From: Acidobacteriota bacterium
GTDB lineage: Bacteria > Acidobacteriota > Thermoanaerobaculia > Thermoanaerobaculales > Sulfomarinibacteraceae
DNA: 64,000 bases
Direction of reading: 5' to 3'
Assembly: GCA_022340665.1 (NCBI GenBank)
Contig: JAJDNM010000012.1
Coordinates: forward strand, 1 to 64,000
Shown: in pieces, positions 17,951 to 26,819 of the stretch
Numbering within the stretch: position 1 is the stretch's first letter
Layout: each line of letters begins with the position of its first letter
Program-made: the position numbers and the translations under genes
The notes under the pieces: generated by a model
What the model was told of the DNA's origin: nothing
Seen by the model: the letters and a program-made list of their open reading frames with translations, nothing else
The model's database searches: none

Positions 17951-19279
17951 ATGAGACAGCTGTCTGTCAAATGGTTGCTGCGCGAACTGCCGAAGCTGGA
18001 GGCCGGGGGCGTTGTTGACGCTGCCGCCGCCGAGCGCCTGCGCGCCCATTACACCGACACCTCTGAAACGGGCCGCCAACTCATGGTCGCCATCTTCGCG
18101 GTCTTCGGTGCCGTGCTGATCGGCGGAGGCGTGATTCTTTTGCTGGCGCACAACTGGGAGTCGTTCGGCCGTGGAACGCGAGCCGCCATCGCCCTTTCAC
18201 CACTGGTGGCGACCCAGGTGCTTGTTGGCTGGATGATCGTCAAGAGGTTCGGCTCGACGGCGTGGCGGGAGGGCTCGGCGACCCTGCTCGCGCTGACGGT
18301 GGCCGAGGCAATTGCCCTGGTCGACCAGACCTACCACACCGGCGGGGATCTCGCGTCCTTCCTATGGCGTTGGGCCCTCCTCCTGGCACCACTGCCGTGG
18401 CTGCTCGACTCGACGGCGGTGGCGGTGATATTCCTCGCTGCACTCACCTGTTGGGCGGGTGCGGCAAAGGCTGAGGGCTCGCAGATTCTCGTGATCTGGC
18501 CGCTGGCGGCGGCAGTCGTCCCGCACCTGATCCAGGTCCTGCGCTCTGATCGGCGCGGTCTGCGCGCCGCCAATCTCCAGTGGGCAATTGCCCTGTTCGT
18601 GTGTGTTGCCGCGGGCCTCGGACTCGAGCACAGGGTGCCTGGCCTGTGGATTCTGATTTACGTTGGGCTCTTCGCCCTCTTGATCACACTCGGTACCGCA
18701 TTCCGGCGCGACGAGGAGAGCTTGTGGCGGAGACCGTTCGAAGTGGTCGGTGTCGCCGGCAGCGTCATTCTCTGGACCATCCTGAGTTTCGAAGAGCCCT
18801 GGAAAAACATAGGCTGGCAGCACATCATCACGGCGGAACAGCTCAACGAAATTGCCTCGTGGGTTGATGTGCTCCTTGCCGTCGGTCTGCCAACTGCAGC
18901 GATGGTGGCGATCGCGTTCATCATCGACCGCCAGCGAGATCGCCTCGTCCTCCTGTGGGTAATTTCGGTCCCGTTGGTCGCGGTCGTGTGGCCGGTGACG
19001 GCGGCGACAGACATCGACTGGCTGGGAGCGTTGGCGTTCAACCTCCTTCTCTTCGTAGTGGGTGTCGCGACCCTTTCAGAAGGCGTGAGAGGCCAGAACC
19101 TGGCGGTGGTCAATCTCGGAATGGCGGTGGTGGCGTTGCTCATCATCGTGCGGTTCTTCGACTCCGACCTCGGTTTCATCTTCAAAGGCCTTGCCTTCAT
19201 CTTCGTTGGCATCGGTTTCCTGGTCGCCAACATGCTCCTGTCACGGCGCAATCGCGCGGTCGGGGGGAGTGGGCCATGA
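17951..19279 (+). CDS. DUF2157 membrane protein
   Basis: A 442-residue protein. A soluble N-terminal helical region (residues 1-45, WLLRELPKLEAGGVVD) is typical of DUF2157, followed by about 12 transmembrane helices. The function of the family is unknown. It overlaps the next gene by four bases; the DUF2157 plus GDYXXLXY pair is a recurring combination in many bacteria, often fused or adjacent, so the two products probably act together in the membrane. Confidence 0.85.
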   Translation: MRQLSVKWLLRELPKLEAGGVVDAAAAERLRAHYTDTSETGRQLMVAIFAVFGAVLIGGGVILLLAHNWESFGRGTRAAIALSPLVATQVLVGWMIVKRFGSTAWREGSATLLALTVAEAIALVDQTYHTGGDLASFLWRWALLLAPLPWLLDSTAVAVIFLAALTCWAGAAKAEGSQILVIWPLAAAVVPHLIQVLRSDRRGLRAANLQWAIALFVCVAAGLGLEHRVPGLWILIYVGLFALLITLGTAFRRDEESLWRRPFEVVGVAGSVILWTILSFEEPWKNIGWQHIITAEQLNEIASWVDVLLAVGLPTAAMVAIAFIIDRQRDRLVLLWVISVPLVAVVWPVTAATDIDWLGALAFNLLLFVVGVATLSEGVRGQNLAVVNLGMAVVALLIIVRFFDSDLGFIFKGLAFIFVGIGFLVANMLLSRRNRAVGGSGP

Positions 19280-19851
19280 AATCGTCGAGGCTCGCCCTGT
19301 TCGTTCTGGTCGCGCTTGTACAGCTGGCCGTGGCGGGTGGTGCGATCGTGAAGCACGAGCTCACTCTGCGCTACGGGGAGGCGTTCCGTTTCCGCATCCA
19401 GCCGGTCGACCCGGTGGATGCCTTCCGCGGCCGCTATGTGGCGATCCGTTTCGCGGAAGACCGTGCGCCGGTGGCGGATGATCTCGACATCGGTTCCGGC
19501 AAGCGTGTCTTCGTACCGATCGAGGTCGGGATCGACGGGTTCGCCAGACTGGGACAGGTCGACGTGGAACCGCCGTCGAACGGCGCGTACCTGCGTCTGC
19601 GGGCCGGAATCATCGCGCCGGACGAGGATGGCACTCGTCATGCCTGGGTGTCGATGCCGTCGCAACGGTTTTACATGGACGAGGATCTGGCGCCGGAAAC
19701 AGAGCGCGCCGTGTGGGGTGTTTCTGGCGGTCGTCGCCAGGCCTCCGTCAGCGTTCGAGTGCGAAACGGCATCGGCGTGATCGAGGAGCTGTACATCGAC
19801 GACGTTCCGGTCCACCAGTGGCTGGCCGAGAACGCCGAGTCCACCGAGTGA
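19276..19851 (+). CDS. GDYXXLXY-domain protein
   Basis: A 191-residue protein with an N-terminal signal anchor (residues 5-25) and the short family motif region. Here it reads DAFRGRYVAIRF (about residues 54-65), where the glycine-Asp-Tyr of the family name is replaced by RGRYVAI, as in many relatives. The start at ATG 19276 is set by the four-base overlap with DUF2157. Function unknown; probably a periplasmic or membrane-anchored partner of DUF2157. Confidence 0.78.
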   Translation: MKSSRLALFVLVALVQLAVAGGAIVKHELTLRYGEAFRFRIQPVDPVDAFRGRYVAIRFAEDRAPVADDLDIGSGKRVFVPIEVGIDGFARLGQVDVEPPSNGAYLRLRAGIIAPDEDGTRHAWVSMPSQRFYMDEDLAPETERAVWGVSGGRRQASVSVRVRNGIGVIEELYIDDVPVHQWLAENAESTE

Positions 19852-19858
19852 CACCGAG

Positions 19859-20140
19859 ATGGGCCGAACCCGCCGTCAGCGAATCGTCGTTCTGCTGAAA
19901 GAAGGCGAGTGGGAATTCGACGATCTGCGCCGGGATCTCGGCCTGACCGTCAGTGTCCTCGAAGAAGACCTCCGCCACATCGAACGCAGCGTTCGGCCGG
20001 AGGGACGTCGTCTGAAGGTCAGGCCGGCACAGTGTGAAGCCTGTGGTTTCGATTTCAAAAGCACCGCCTTGCATCCACCTGGCCGTTGTCCGGCATGCCG
20101 AGACCGCCGCATCACCGGCCCTTGGTTTCGAATCGCCTGA
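19859..20140 (+). CDS. Small HTH plus zinc-ribbon transcriptional regulator (COG3357-like)
   Basis: A 93-residue protein. Residues 4-55 form a winged-helix-like domain (RRQRIVVLLKEGEWEFDDLRRDL); residues 58-88 form a zinc ribbon with four cysteines in two knuckles (CEACGFDF and CPACRDRR). This layout matches a group of predicted archaeal/bacterial regulators. It begins seven bases after the GDYXXLXY gene and so is probably in the same transcript. Targets are unknown. Confidence 0.75.
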   Translation: MGRTRRQRIVVLLKEGEWEFDDLRRDLGLTVSVLEEDLRHIERSVRPEGRRLKVRPAQCEACGFDFKSTALHPPGRCPACRDRRITGPWFRIA

Positions 20141-20192
20141 GTGAATTGGTGGTTTCGATAATGCGCCGTTGAGCCGTGCCGCCGTCGGGCCG

Positions 20193-21674
20193 TCAGCCCT
20201 CCTCGTCGGGCGTCCAAGTGATCTTCAGGTTCCGTGCAGCCCGCACTTCGTCGACCCGTCCGATCGGCGTGTCGTGAGGGGCCGATCTGACCAGCTCCGG
20301 GTCCGTCTCGACCTCGTGGGCGATCGCCAGCATGGCTTGGCAGAAGGCCTCTATCTCTTCCGGGGAAACGCTCTCGGCAGGCTCGATCATCAGCGCTCCG
20401 TGAACGATCAGCGGAAAGGACATCGTCGGCGGATGGAAACCGAAATCGAGAAGGCGCTTGGCGATGTCGACGTTGTGCACCTCGTGGCGGGTCTGGTTGC
20501 TGTCGTCGAAGACCACCTCGTGCAGGCTTGGAGCATCGAACTTGAGGTGATACGCGCCCGAGAGGCGATGGCGAATCAGGTTCGCGTAGAGAACCGCGAC
20601 CTCGGACATCGTGCGCAGGCCATCGGCGCCGAGGCCCCAGATATAAGTGAGCGCCCGCACCAGGACCAGGAAGTTCCCGTAGAAGCCTCGCATGTGCCCG
20701 ATCGACGACGTGTCTTCCCATTGGAGTCCGAACAGGTCGCCCTCACGCCGGACTCTGGGCAGCGGGAGGTGCGCAACGAGCGTGTCGGATACCGTGACCG
20801 GCCCGGCGCCCGGCCCACCGCCGCCGTGCGGTGTCGAGAAGGTCTTGTGCAGGTTGATGTGCATCGCGTCGGCGCCCATCAATCCGGGCAGTGCGCGGCC
20901 CACGAAGGAGTTCAGGTTGGCGCCGTCGATGTAGATCAAGCCGCCACGGCGGTGCACGAGGTCGGCAACCTCGACGATGTGGTGCTCGAACACACCGAGG
21001 GTGTTCGGAACCGTGAGCATGACGGCGGCAACTTTGTCGTCCATCATGCTGTCCAGGGCTCCAAGATCTACCGTGCCGTCTTCAGCCGAAGGGATTTCCT
21101 GCGCACGATAGCCCGCAAAGGTTGCTGTCGCGGGGTTCGTGCCGTGGGCGGAGTCCGGCGTCAGAACGATTTCGCGGTCTTCCCCCCGTGTTTCGAGGGC
21201 CTTGCGAATCATGAGGATGCCGGTCAGCTCTCCGTGAGCTCCGGCCGCAGGTTGTAGGGTCGCGCCGGGCATCCCGGTGATCGTCTTGAGCGCTTCCTCG
21301 AGTTCCCAGATGAGCCGAAGCGCACCCTGGATCTGCGACTCGGGCTGGAGCGGGTGGAGCGAGGCGAAGCCGGGCAAACGGGCGATTTGCTCGTTGATGC
21401 GCGGGTTGTACTTCATGGTGCACGAGCCGAGGGGATAGAGGCCCTCGTCCACGGCATAGTTGAGCTGGCTCAACCGGTGAAAGTGCTGGACGACCTCCAT
21501 CTCGGCGATGTCAGGGTAGTCGGGGTCCGGTTCGCGAAGGAGTTCGACCGGGAGCAGGGCAGTAGGGTCGACCTCAGGCACCTCGAGAGATGGCAACAAG
21601 TAGCCTTGCCGCCGTACGCGGTGCGGGTTGCGTTCGAAAAAGAGCGGCTCGGACCGGATCGCGCGCCGCTTCAT
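20193..21674 (-). CDS. gcvPB: Glycine dehydrogenase (decarboxylating) subunit 2
   Basis: The C-terminal half of the split P-protein of the glycine cleavage system. It decarboxylates glycine with pyridoxal phosphate and passes the aminomethyl group to lipoyl-GcvH. Length 493 residues; the PLP lysine is Lys277 in INLHKTFSTPHGGGGPG. The GSCTMKYNP and HGTNPAT motifs are present. It overlaps gcvPA by four bases. The split into two subunits is the normal form in many bacteria and archaea and is not a frameshift. Last gene of gcvT-gcvH-gcvPA-gcvPB. Confidence 0.96.
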   Translation of the reverse strand: MKRRAIRSEPLFFERNPHRVRRQGYLLPSLEVPEVDPTALLPVELLREPDPDYPDIAEMEVVQHFHRLSQLNYAVDEGLYPLGSCTMKYNPRINEQIARLPGFASLHPLQPESQIQGALRLIWELEEALKTITGMPGATLQPAAGAHGELTGILMIRKALETRGEDREIVLTPDSAHGTNPATATFAGYRAQEIPSAEDGTVDLGALDSMMDDKVAAVMLTVPNTLGVFEHHIVEVADLVHRRGGLIYIDGANLNSFVGRALPGLMGADAMHINLHKTFSTPHGGGGPGAGPVTVSDTLVAHLPLPRVRREGDLFGLQWEDTSSIGHMRGFYGNFLVLVRALTYIWGLGADGLRTMSEVAVLYANLIRHRLSGAYHLKFDAPSLHEVVFDDSNQTRHEVHNVDIAKRLLDFGFHPPTMSFPLIVHGALMIEPAESVSPEEIEAFCQAMLAIAHEVETDPELVRSAPHDTPIGRVDEVRAARNLKITWTPDEEG

Positions 21675-23029
21675 CTCAGTGTCTCCAGGGCTTTGGCGAA
21701 GGCTTCGATATCAGACGCCGAGTTTCGTTCGGTAACCGCCACCAGAATACCGTCGGGCCAGGAGCCGGCCCAACCGGTGGTTGGAACGCCCGCAAGTACC
21801 CCCTCGGCGAACAGCTTCTCCACGAGTTCCCGACCGGTCCCCGGCCCGGTCAACAGGAACTCGTTGAAGGTCGGACTGGTGGGGTAGGCAATTGTCCACG
21901 AACCACCGATCGCCCGAACCCTTCTCTTGAGCTCCTCGGCACCCGCGAGACTCGCCGTGGCGACATCATGCAGCCCGCTTCCGCCGACTACCTCGAGCCA
22001 GACGGTGGCGGCGAGCGCCATCAATCCCTGGTTGGTACAGATGTTGGAGGTCGCCTTGGCGCGTCGGATGTGTTGCTCGCGGGTGGCGAGCGTGAGGCAG
22101 AACGCGCGGTTCCCGCCCTCGTCCACCGTCTCTCCAGCCAGTCGGCCAGGCATCTGGCGAATATGCTTCGAGGCGCAGGCAAAGAAACCGAGGTGCGGTC
22201 CTCCAAATCCGGGAGCGATCCCGAATGACTGTGCCTCACCACAGACGACGTCGAAACCGAAGCTGCCTCCGCCTTTCAGCAGGCCGAGAGACGCGGCCTC
22301 GGTCACGACCTCGACCGCCAGCGCACCACATTCGTGGGCGGCCTCTGCCAGCGATGGCAAGTCTTCGACGATTCCGAGGAAATTCGGCGACTGAACAGCG
22401 ACGCAGCAGGCCCCATCACCAGCTGCCTCACGCACCGCGTTCGAATCGAGCCGGCCGTCGTCGCCCGGCGCGACCACCATGACTTCGATCTCTGCGGCGT
22501 GGGCGTAGGTGTCGAGAACTGCGCGATACATCGGGTGGACGGTTTCCGCGACCACCACCAGATCGTGCTTGCCGCGGAGAATTCGGTGACTGAAGAGCAC
22601 CGCCTCTACGAGCGAGGTAGCTCCGTCGTACAGTGAAGCATTTGCCGCATCGAGGCCCGTGAGACGGCTGATCAGGGTCTGAAACTCGAAGATCGCTTGC
22701 AGGGTGCCCTGCGAGATCTCGGGCTGGTACGGGGTGTACGAGGTAAAGAACTCGGCCCGCGACAAGACCGCGTCGACGACGCTCGGTTGGATGTGGCGAT
22801 ATACGCCCGCACCGAGGAAACACGGGAGTGAGTCCATCGCGACGTTGGCCGATGCCATCTCGTCGAACGCGCGCCGGAGCCAACCCTCGTCGCGCGGCGG
22901 CGGCAGGTCGAGCCCGTCGACGCACACCCCGGACGGTATCGAGCCGAAGAGACCATCGATCGAGCTCAGACCCAGCACCGAGAGGATGTGCTGTTGATCT
23001 TCGGGACCGGCACCGATCCACGGATGCAT
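21671..23029 (-). CDS. gcvPA: Glycine dehydrogenase (decarboxylating) subunit 1
   Basis: The N-terminal half of the split glycine decarboxylase P-protein, 452 residues. Family segments include PCFLGAGVYRH, TPYQPEISQGTLQAIFEFQT, YDGATSLVEA and SFGIAPGFGGPHLGFFA. It forms an alpha2-beta2 enzyme with GcvPB. I start it at the ATG overlapping the gcvH stop (TGATG); a TTG lies one codon upstream. Both ends overlap neighbours, so the cluster is tightly coupled. Confidence 0.96.
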   Translation of the reverse strand: MHPWIGAGPEDQQHILSVLGLSSIDGLFGSIPSGVCVDGLDLPPPRDEGWLRRAFDEMASANVAMDSLPCFLGAGVYRHIQPSVVDAVLSRAEFFTSYTPYQPEISQGTLQAIFEFQTLISRLTGLDAANASLYDGATSLVEAVLFSHRILRGKHDLVVVAETVHPMYRAVLDTYAHAAEIEVMVVAPGDDGRLDSNAVREAAGDGACCVAVQSPNFLGIVEDLPSLAEAAHECGALAVEVVTEAASLGLLKGGGSFGFDVVCGEAQSFGIAPGFGGPHLGFFACASKHIRQMPGRLAGETVDEGGNRAFCLTLATREQHIRRAKATSNICTNQGLMALAATVWLEVVGGSGLHDVATASLAGAEELKRRVRAIGGSWTIAYPTSPTFNEFLLTGPGTGRELVEKLFAEGVLAGVPTTGWAGSWPDGILVAVTERNSASDIEAFAKALETLR

Positions 23030-23412
23030 CAATCGTCCTCCTGCTCCAGAAGTTCCTGGTAGGCGGTTGCGTCGAGCAGATTGTCGTCATCGATGGACCC
23101 GCTCAGCTTGACCAGCCAGCCATCGCCATAGGGATCGTCGTTGACGAGGTTAGGCTCGTCTTCGAGCCGTTCGTTGACCTCGATCACCTCACCGGCGACC
23201 GGCGACAGGAACTCGGCGACGGCTTTGACTGATTCGAGGGTGCCCAGTTCGTCCCCGGCATCGAAACCGTTGCCGACCTCCGGCAGCTCGACATACACGA
23301 CCTCGCCGAGTTGGTCCTGTGCGTAATGGGAAATGCCCATAACGACCGATTCACCCTCGGCCCTGGCCCATTCGTGCGTACGTGCGTACTTGAGTTCCTC
23401 AGGAACAGTCAT
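23029..23412 (-). CDS. gcvH: Glycine cleavage system H protein
   Basis: Lipoyl carrier protein of the glycine cleavage system, 127 residues. The lipoylated residue is Lys63 in TLESVKAVAEF, flanked by the expected DELGTLESVK context, and the C-terminal half contains the usual NDDPYGDGWLVKL. The start at ATG 23412 follows AGGAGC; the same frame is open far upstream, within gcvT in another frame, which is a shadow. The lipoyl group would be completed by LipA from 8061-8945. Confidence 0.96.
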   Translation of the reverse strand: MTVPEELKYARTHEWARAEGESVVMGISHYAQDQLGEVVYVELPEVGNGFDAGDELGTLESVKAVAEFLSPVAGEVIEVNERLEDEPNLVNDDPYGDGWLVKLSGSIDDDNLLDATAYQELLEQEDD

Positions 23413-23446
23413 CAGAAGCTCCTCCTTGATCGGTTGCCCATAAACC

Positions 23447-24568
23447 TCATTCTTTTTTCCGCGAGTAGAACGGCACCTCGACAACGCGAGCCGGTACAAT
23501 GCGTTTGCGAATTCGAACGAAAAACTCCGTGCCGACCTTTGTTGCCTCGATTGGAAGATAGGCCAGCCCGAGGGCCTTACCGAGGGTCGGGGATTGCGTT
23601 CCGGAGGTGACAACGCCAGCCGGTTCCGAGTCGTCCTCGTGCAAAAACACCGGGTAGCCGTGTCTGGCGATGCCTCGCTCGCGCAACTCAAATCCGACCA
23701 GCTTTCGCTCGATGCCCTCCTCTTTCTGACGTTCGAGAACATCTCGACCGATGAAATCACCCTTGCCGAGCTTGACGATCCAACCGAGGTTGGCTTCGAG
23801 CGGTGTCGTAGTGTGGTCGATCTCGTGGCCGTAGAGACACATTCCGGCCTCGAACCTGAGGGTGTCACGAGCGCCGAGACCGGCCGGCTGCAAGCCGTGC
23901 GGCGCGCCCTCCCTCAAAAGCGAACGCCACAGGCCCGGAGCGGCCGAGGGAGCAATATAGACCTCGAAGCCGTCCTCACCCGTGTAACCGGTCCGGGCGA
24001 TGATGGCGCTCGCTCCGGCCACTTCACCGTTGGTGAAACGGTAGTACTTGAGCTCGCCGAGGTTCTCTTCGGTGAGGGGTTGCAGGATCTGCTGAGCGAG
24101 CGGTCCCTGAACGGCGATCTGAGCGTAGATGTCGGAAAGATCCTCTACGGCGACCCCATCCATCCCGCCGGCCACCTCGGTCAAATAGGCAAAGTCCTTG
24201 ACACGGTTGGCGGCGTTGACCACCAGGAGGAACTCGTCATCGGCCGTCTTGTGCACCAGCACGTCGTCAACGAATGTTCCCTCCGGATACATCAGGCCGG
24301 TGTACTGGGCGCGACCGACTGTCATTTTCTGGTGGTCATTGCACGAAACCTTCTGCACGAATTCGAGCGCGGCAGGTCCCCGAACCACGATCTCGCCCAT
24401 GTGGGATACGTCGAATAGCCCTGCCCGCTGACGCACGGCGTGATGTTCTTCGGTGAGGCCCGCATATTGAACCGGCATCTCGTAACCGGCGAACTCGACC
24501 ATCCTGCCGCCAGCTGCGATGTGTTCGTCATGAAGGGGTGTTTTTGCCGCCGAACCGGACTTGCTCAT
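23447..24568 (-). CDS. gcvT: Aminomethyltransferase (glycine cleavage T protein)
   Basis: Transfers the methylene group from aminomethyl-GcvH to tetrahydrofolate, releasing ammonia. It has 373 residues in a folate-binding GcvT domain (VEFAGYEMPVQYAGLTEEH, FDVSHMGE, TGYTGEDGFEVY) and a C-terminal barrel domain. The start ATG 24568 has GGAGG ten bases upstream; the frame runs further but without similarity. First gene of the gcv operon. I looked upstream for a glycine riboswitch and did not see one. Confidence 0.95.
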   Translation of the reverse strand: MSKSGSAAKTPLHDEHIAAGGRMVEFAGYEMPVQYAGLTEEHHAVRQRAGLFDVSHMGEIVVRGPAALEFVQKVSCNDHQKMTVGRAQYTGLMYPEGTFVDDVLVHKTADDEFLLVVNAANRVKDFAYLTEVAGGMDGVAVEDLSDIYAQIAVQGPLAQQILQPLTEENLGELKYYRFTNGEVAGASAIIARTGYTGEDGFEVYIAPSAAPGLWRSLLREGAPHGLQPAGLGARDTLRFEAGMCLYGHEIDHTTTPLEANLGWIVKLGKGDFIGRDVLERQKEEGIERKLVGFELRERGIARHGYPVFLHEDDSEPAGVVTSGTQSPTLGKALGLAYLPIEATKVGTEFFVRIRKRIVPARVVEVPFYSRKKE

Positions 24569-24655
24569 AGGCCCGCATTCCTCCCTGCTCGCATCAGGGT
24601 GAAGATTACCACCACCGAGAGAATTTGCGGATTCGCGCGCCTGAGAACTGGCCCG

Positions 24656-24821
24656 CATTATTCATGAGGGTTCAACGCGAAAGGCGTGAGGTACAAGCGT
24701 GGCTGTGATTTCGCAAGACGAGCGAGCGGAGGCGTACTTGCGGTACGTCGAGCGAGCGAATCGAGAAAGCACAGCCACGCGCAGTGAATCGCGCCTTGCA
24801 GCGGAAGAGTCATGAATAATG
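24656..24821. repeat. 166-bp imperfect palindrome with perfect 12-bp ends (MITE/REP-like)
   Basis: The termini are perfect inverted repeats (CATTATTCATGA at 24656-24667 and TCATGAATAATG at 24810-24821). A second perfect pair, GCGTGGCTGTG (24697-24707) and CACAGCCACGC (24770-24780), shares exactly the same centre. The middle holds GGCGTACTTGCGGTACGTCG flanked by two direct copies of CGAGCGAGCG. It contains no gene. It lies between the bactofilin-like gene's stop and gcvT. The structure fits a non-autonomous mobile or REP-type element; it could also act as a terminator. Confidence 0.75.
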
Positions 24822-24825
24822 GGGG

Positions 24826-25611
24826 CTATGCTTTGGCCAACAGTCTGCCGAGAATCTCTCGTGCCCTTTCCAGCTCATCGGTCGGGCTCGCAATCTGGGA
24901 GATCAGGTAGAGGTACTCCTCGCCCAACTCTTCGAGGTCGTCGGCACGGACGAGCTCGAGCAGGCGTTCAAGAGCCTGGCGCTCACCGCCCTCGGAACCG
25001 ACCCGTCCGATTTCCCGTTCGAGGATGACGCGAACCAGGGAGATGACCTCGCTCTGTTCCTGGCGACGCTGCGGCGTCGGTTCGTTTCCACCATTCTGGT
25101 TCACGAACGGTTCCTCCGATGTGGTGGCGGCGGGACCGGCCGCGGGGACCTGGCTCGGTATTCGAGCACCAGCTTCCTGACCTGCGAAGATGCCGTTGGG
25201 GAGATCGCGAAGCTCGCGGCTGAATCGGCCGAGCATCAGGTAAAGCTCCTTCTCGGAAGAGAAATTCCCGACCAGGCGAGCGTTGCGGTCGAGCTCGAGC
25301 GATTCCGACTCCTGGAGCATGATATTTGCCTGTGCGCCCCGTTCCAAGGTGATGGTTTTTGCGCGCACCCTCCATGCGGTGAGCTCGCCGGCGACGAAAC
25401 ATGAATCGGCAGCCTGTACCGAGATCGCCTCGACTTTGACTTCGGGGTCAATACGCACCGAACCGCTGCCGGACTCGATCACCGAGTACACCCCGGAGTT
25501 CTGGATGACAAGGTTCCCGGGGGTTCTGATCGACAACTGGCCGTTCTCGTTGACCGATACGTCGGTCCCATTGGGGATGATCATGGTTGGAAAGTTCTTT
25601 GCCTCTTCCAT
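24826..25611 (-). CDS. Bactofilin-like beta-helical protein (hypothetical)
   Basis: A 261-residue soluble protein of no firmly recognised family. Residues 10-115 are a run of short alternating beta strands with regular turns (DVSVNENGQLSIRTPGNLV, IRTPG, VRIDPEVKVEAISVQAA), like a bactofilin beta-helix. A helical segment (SSEKELYLMLGRFSREL) and a charged linker lead to a helical C-terminus (RVILEREIGRVGSEGGERQAL). It starts four bases after the M23 peptidase stop, and bactofilins are commonly encoded next to M23 peptidases, which supports the idea. The start is ATG 25611, with an ORF open to a TTG at 25650. Confidence 0.6.
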   Translation of the reverse strand: MEEAKNFPTMIIPNGTDVSVNENGQLSIRTPGNLVIQNSGVYSVIESGSGSVRIDPEVKVEAISVQAADSCFVAGELTAWRVRAKTITLERGAQANIMLQESESLELDRNARLVGNFSSEKELYLMLGRFSRELRDLPNGIFAGQEAGARIPSQVPAAGPAATTSEEPFVNQNGGNEPTPQRRQEQSEVISLVRVILEREIGRVGSEGGERQALERLLELVRADDLEELGEEYLYLISQIASPTDELERAREILGRLLAKA

Positions 25612-25615
25612 CGTG

Positions 25616-26635
25616 TTATCTCCCTCGCATCCGCGATGGCAGCGGGTCAAACGCCGGCGGCGGTGCGGTGCGCGCCTGGATCAGAAGTTCCTCGTGACCG
25701 GTCCACTGGTAATTGAGGATATAGATGCGTGGATCCACGGGCACCGGCTCCTCATCGCCCTCGGTCCTCACCCGGACTTCGTAGTGGAGATGAGGTGATG
25801 TGCTCCATCCGGTATTTCCGACGGTGCCCAACTCTTCACCCCTTCGCAACGTCGCGCCTCGCCGCACCGAAATTTCATGCAGGTGGGCGTAAATGGTGAG
25901 ATATCGGTCGCCGTGGGCGGCGACGACAACGTTGCCGTATCGCCACCAGCGCACATTCCTGCGCAACGGATATCGACCCGCAAATACCACCCGGCCGCCG
26001 CCCGACGCAAGCACCGGTGTGCCCTCACGAGCGGCAAGGTCGATGCCCGAATGGAAGTCGACTGTGTTCGTGAAAGGAGATGTACGATTGCCGAATGGCG
26101 AGGTGAGGACGAAGGAGCCGATCGGCAGGGGACAAATGGACGGCACGGCGAGCGACAGATCGGCGTTCGAACGGGCGAAGCTCGCCAGCTCATCCGCCAG
26201 GGTCAGAAGGGCCTTGGTGTCCGAATCGAGTTTGAGTCCGCGGCGGACCGCAATCTGCGTCTCGGGCAGAAGCAGATCGCCGGGGTTTGGCTCGGGGTAC
26301 CCTCCCGGACCTTCGGATCCTTGCGGTGAGCCGAGGATCAGGCTCATTTGTTGCTGCAGTGCCCGAGCCTGAGCAACCTCTCGGTCCAATCGATCCAGAG
26401 TCATGATTCGTTGGTCGAGGATTTCGTGCTGGAGTGCATGCTGTTGGCTCAACGAGTGGAGCTTGCCGGTCAAAAGGAGTGACTGGATCCCGAGGGGAGC
26501 GAGCACAATGCCTGCCACCAACACGAGGGCCAGCACGACACCGAGCGCGACAAGGCGACGAAAGCCCTTTCGGCTCAGAAAGTAATAGCGGACCTGCTTG
26601 CGAATGTCCGCCGGGTGGAGTTGAATCTCGTACAT
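25616..26635 (-). CDS. M23 family metallopeptidase (LytM/peptidoglycan endopeptidase)
   Basis: A 339-residue membrane-anchored peptidase. An N-terminal cytoplasmic stretch (MYEIQLHPADIRKQVRYYFLSRKGFRR) and one transmembrane helix (about residues 31-52) are followed by a coiled-coil region and a C-terminal M23 domain. Zinc-ligand motifs are intact: HSGIDLAAREGTPV, and HLHYEVRV with a preceding histidine (YLTIYAHLHE). It would cut peptidoglycan cross-links in the periplasm. I chose ATG 26635 at the conserved-looking MYEIQLHP; the ORF extends to a GTG at 26698. Followed closely by the bactofilin-like gene. Confidence 0.87.
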   Translation of the reverse strand: MYEIQLHPADIRKQVRYYFLSRKGFRRLVALGVVLALVLVAGIVLAPLGIQSLLLTGKLHSLSQQHALQHEILDQRIMTLDRLDREVAQARALQQQMSLILGSPQGSEGPGGYPEPNPGDLLLPETQIAVRRGLKLDSDTKALLTLADELASFARSNADLSLAVPSICPLPIGSFVLTSPFGNRTSPFTNTVDFHSGIDLAAREGTPVLASGGGRVVFAGRYPLRRNVRWWRYGNVVVAAHGDRYLTIYAHLHEISVRRGATLRRGEELGTVGNTGWSTSPHLHYEVRVRTEGDEEPVPVDPRIYILNYQWTGHEELLIQARTAPPPAFDPLPSRMRGR

Positions 26636-26819
26636 TCCAGATTCCAATGATGGTGTGACCTTCCGCTGCCGGCTGTGGCGGTGCTCACGCCGGACCACGG
26701 TTAGGTTTCACAGCCCTGAGAGCCTATCATGTGATCTCGCGGGTTTTCAGGGGTTTCAACCTGTGGAATAAAACTGCGTCGCAATTTCAGTGGATTCGAT
26801 TTCTTGTCGGCTGGGCATC

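Noticed and set aside
20193-23029. Frameshifted gcvP
   Set aside because: The two halves start and stop at a clean four-base overlap and match the standard two-subunit form, so this is not a broken single gene.
24569-24655. Possible glycine riboswitch upstream of gcvT
   Set aside because: I looked for the paired aptamer-type conserved stretches and saw none; the short leader and the palindromic element leave no room for it.
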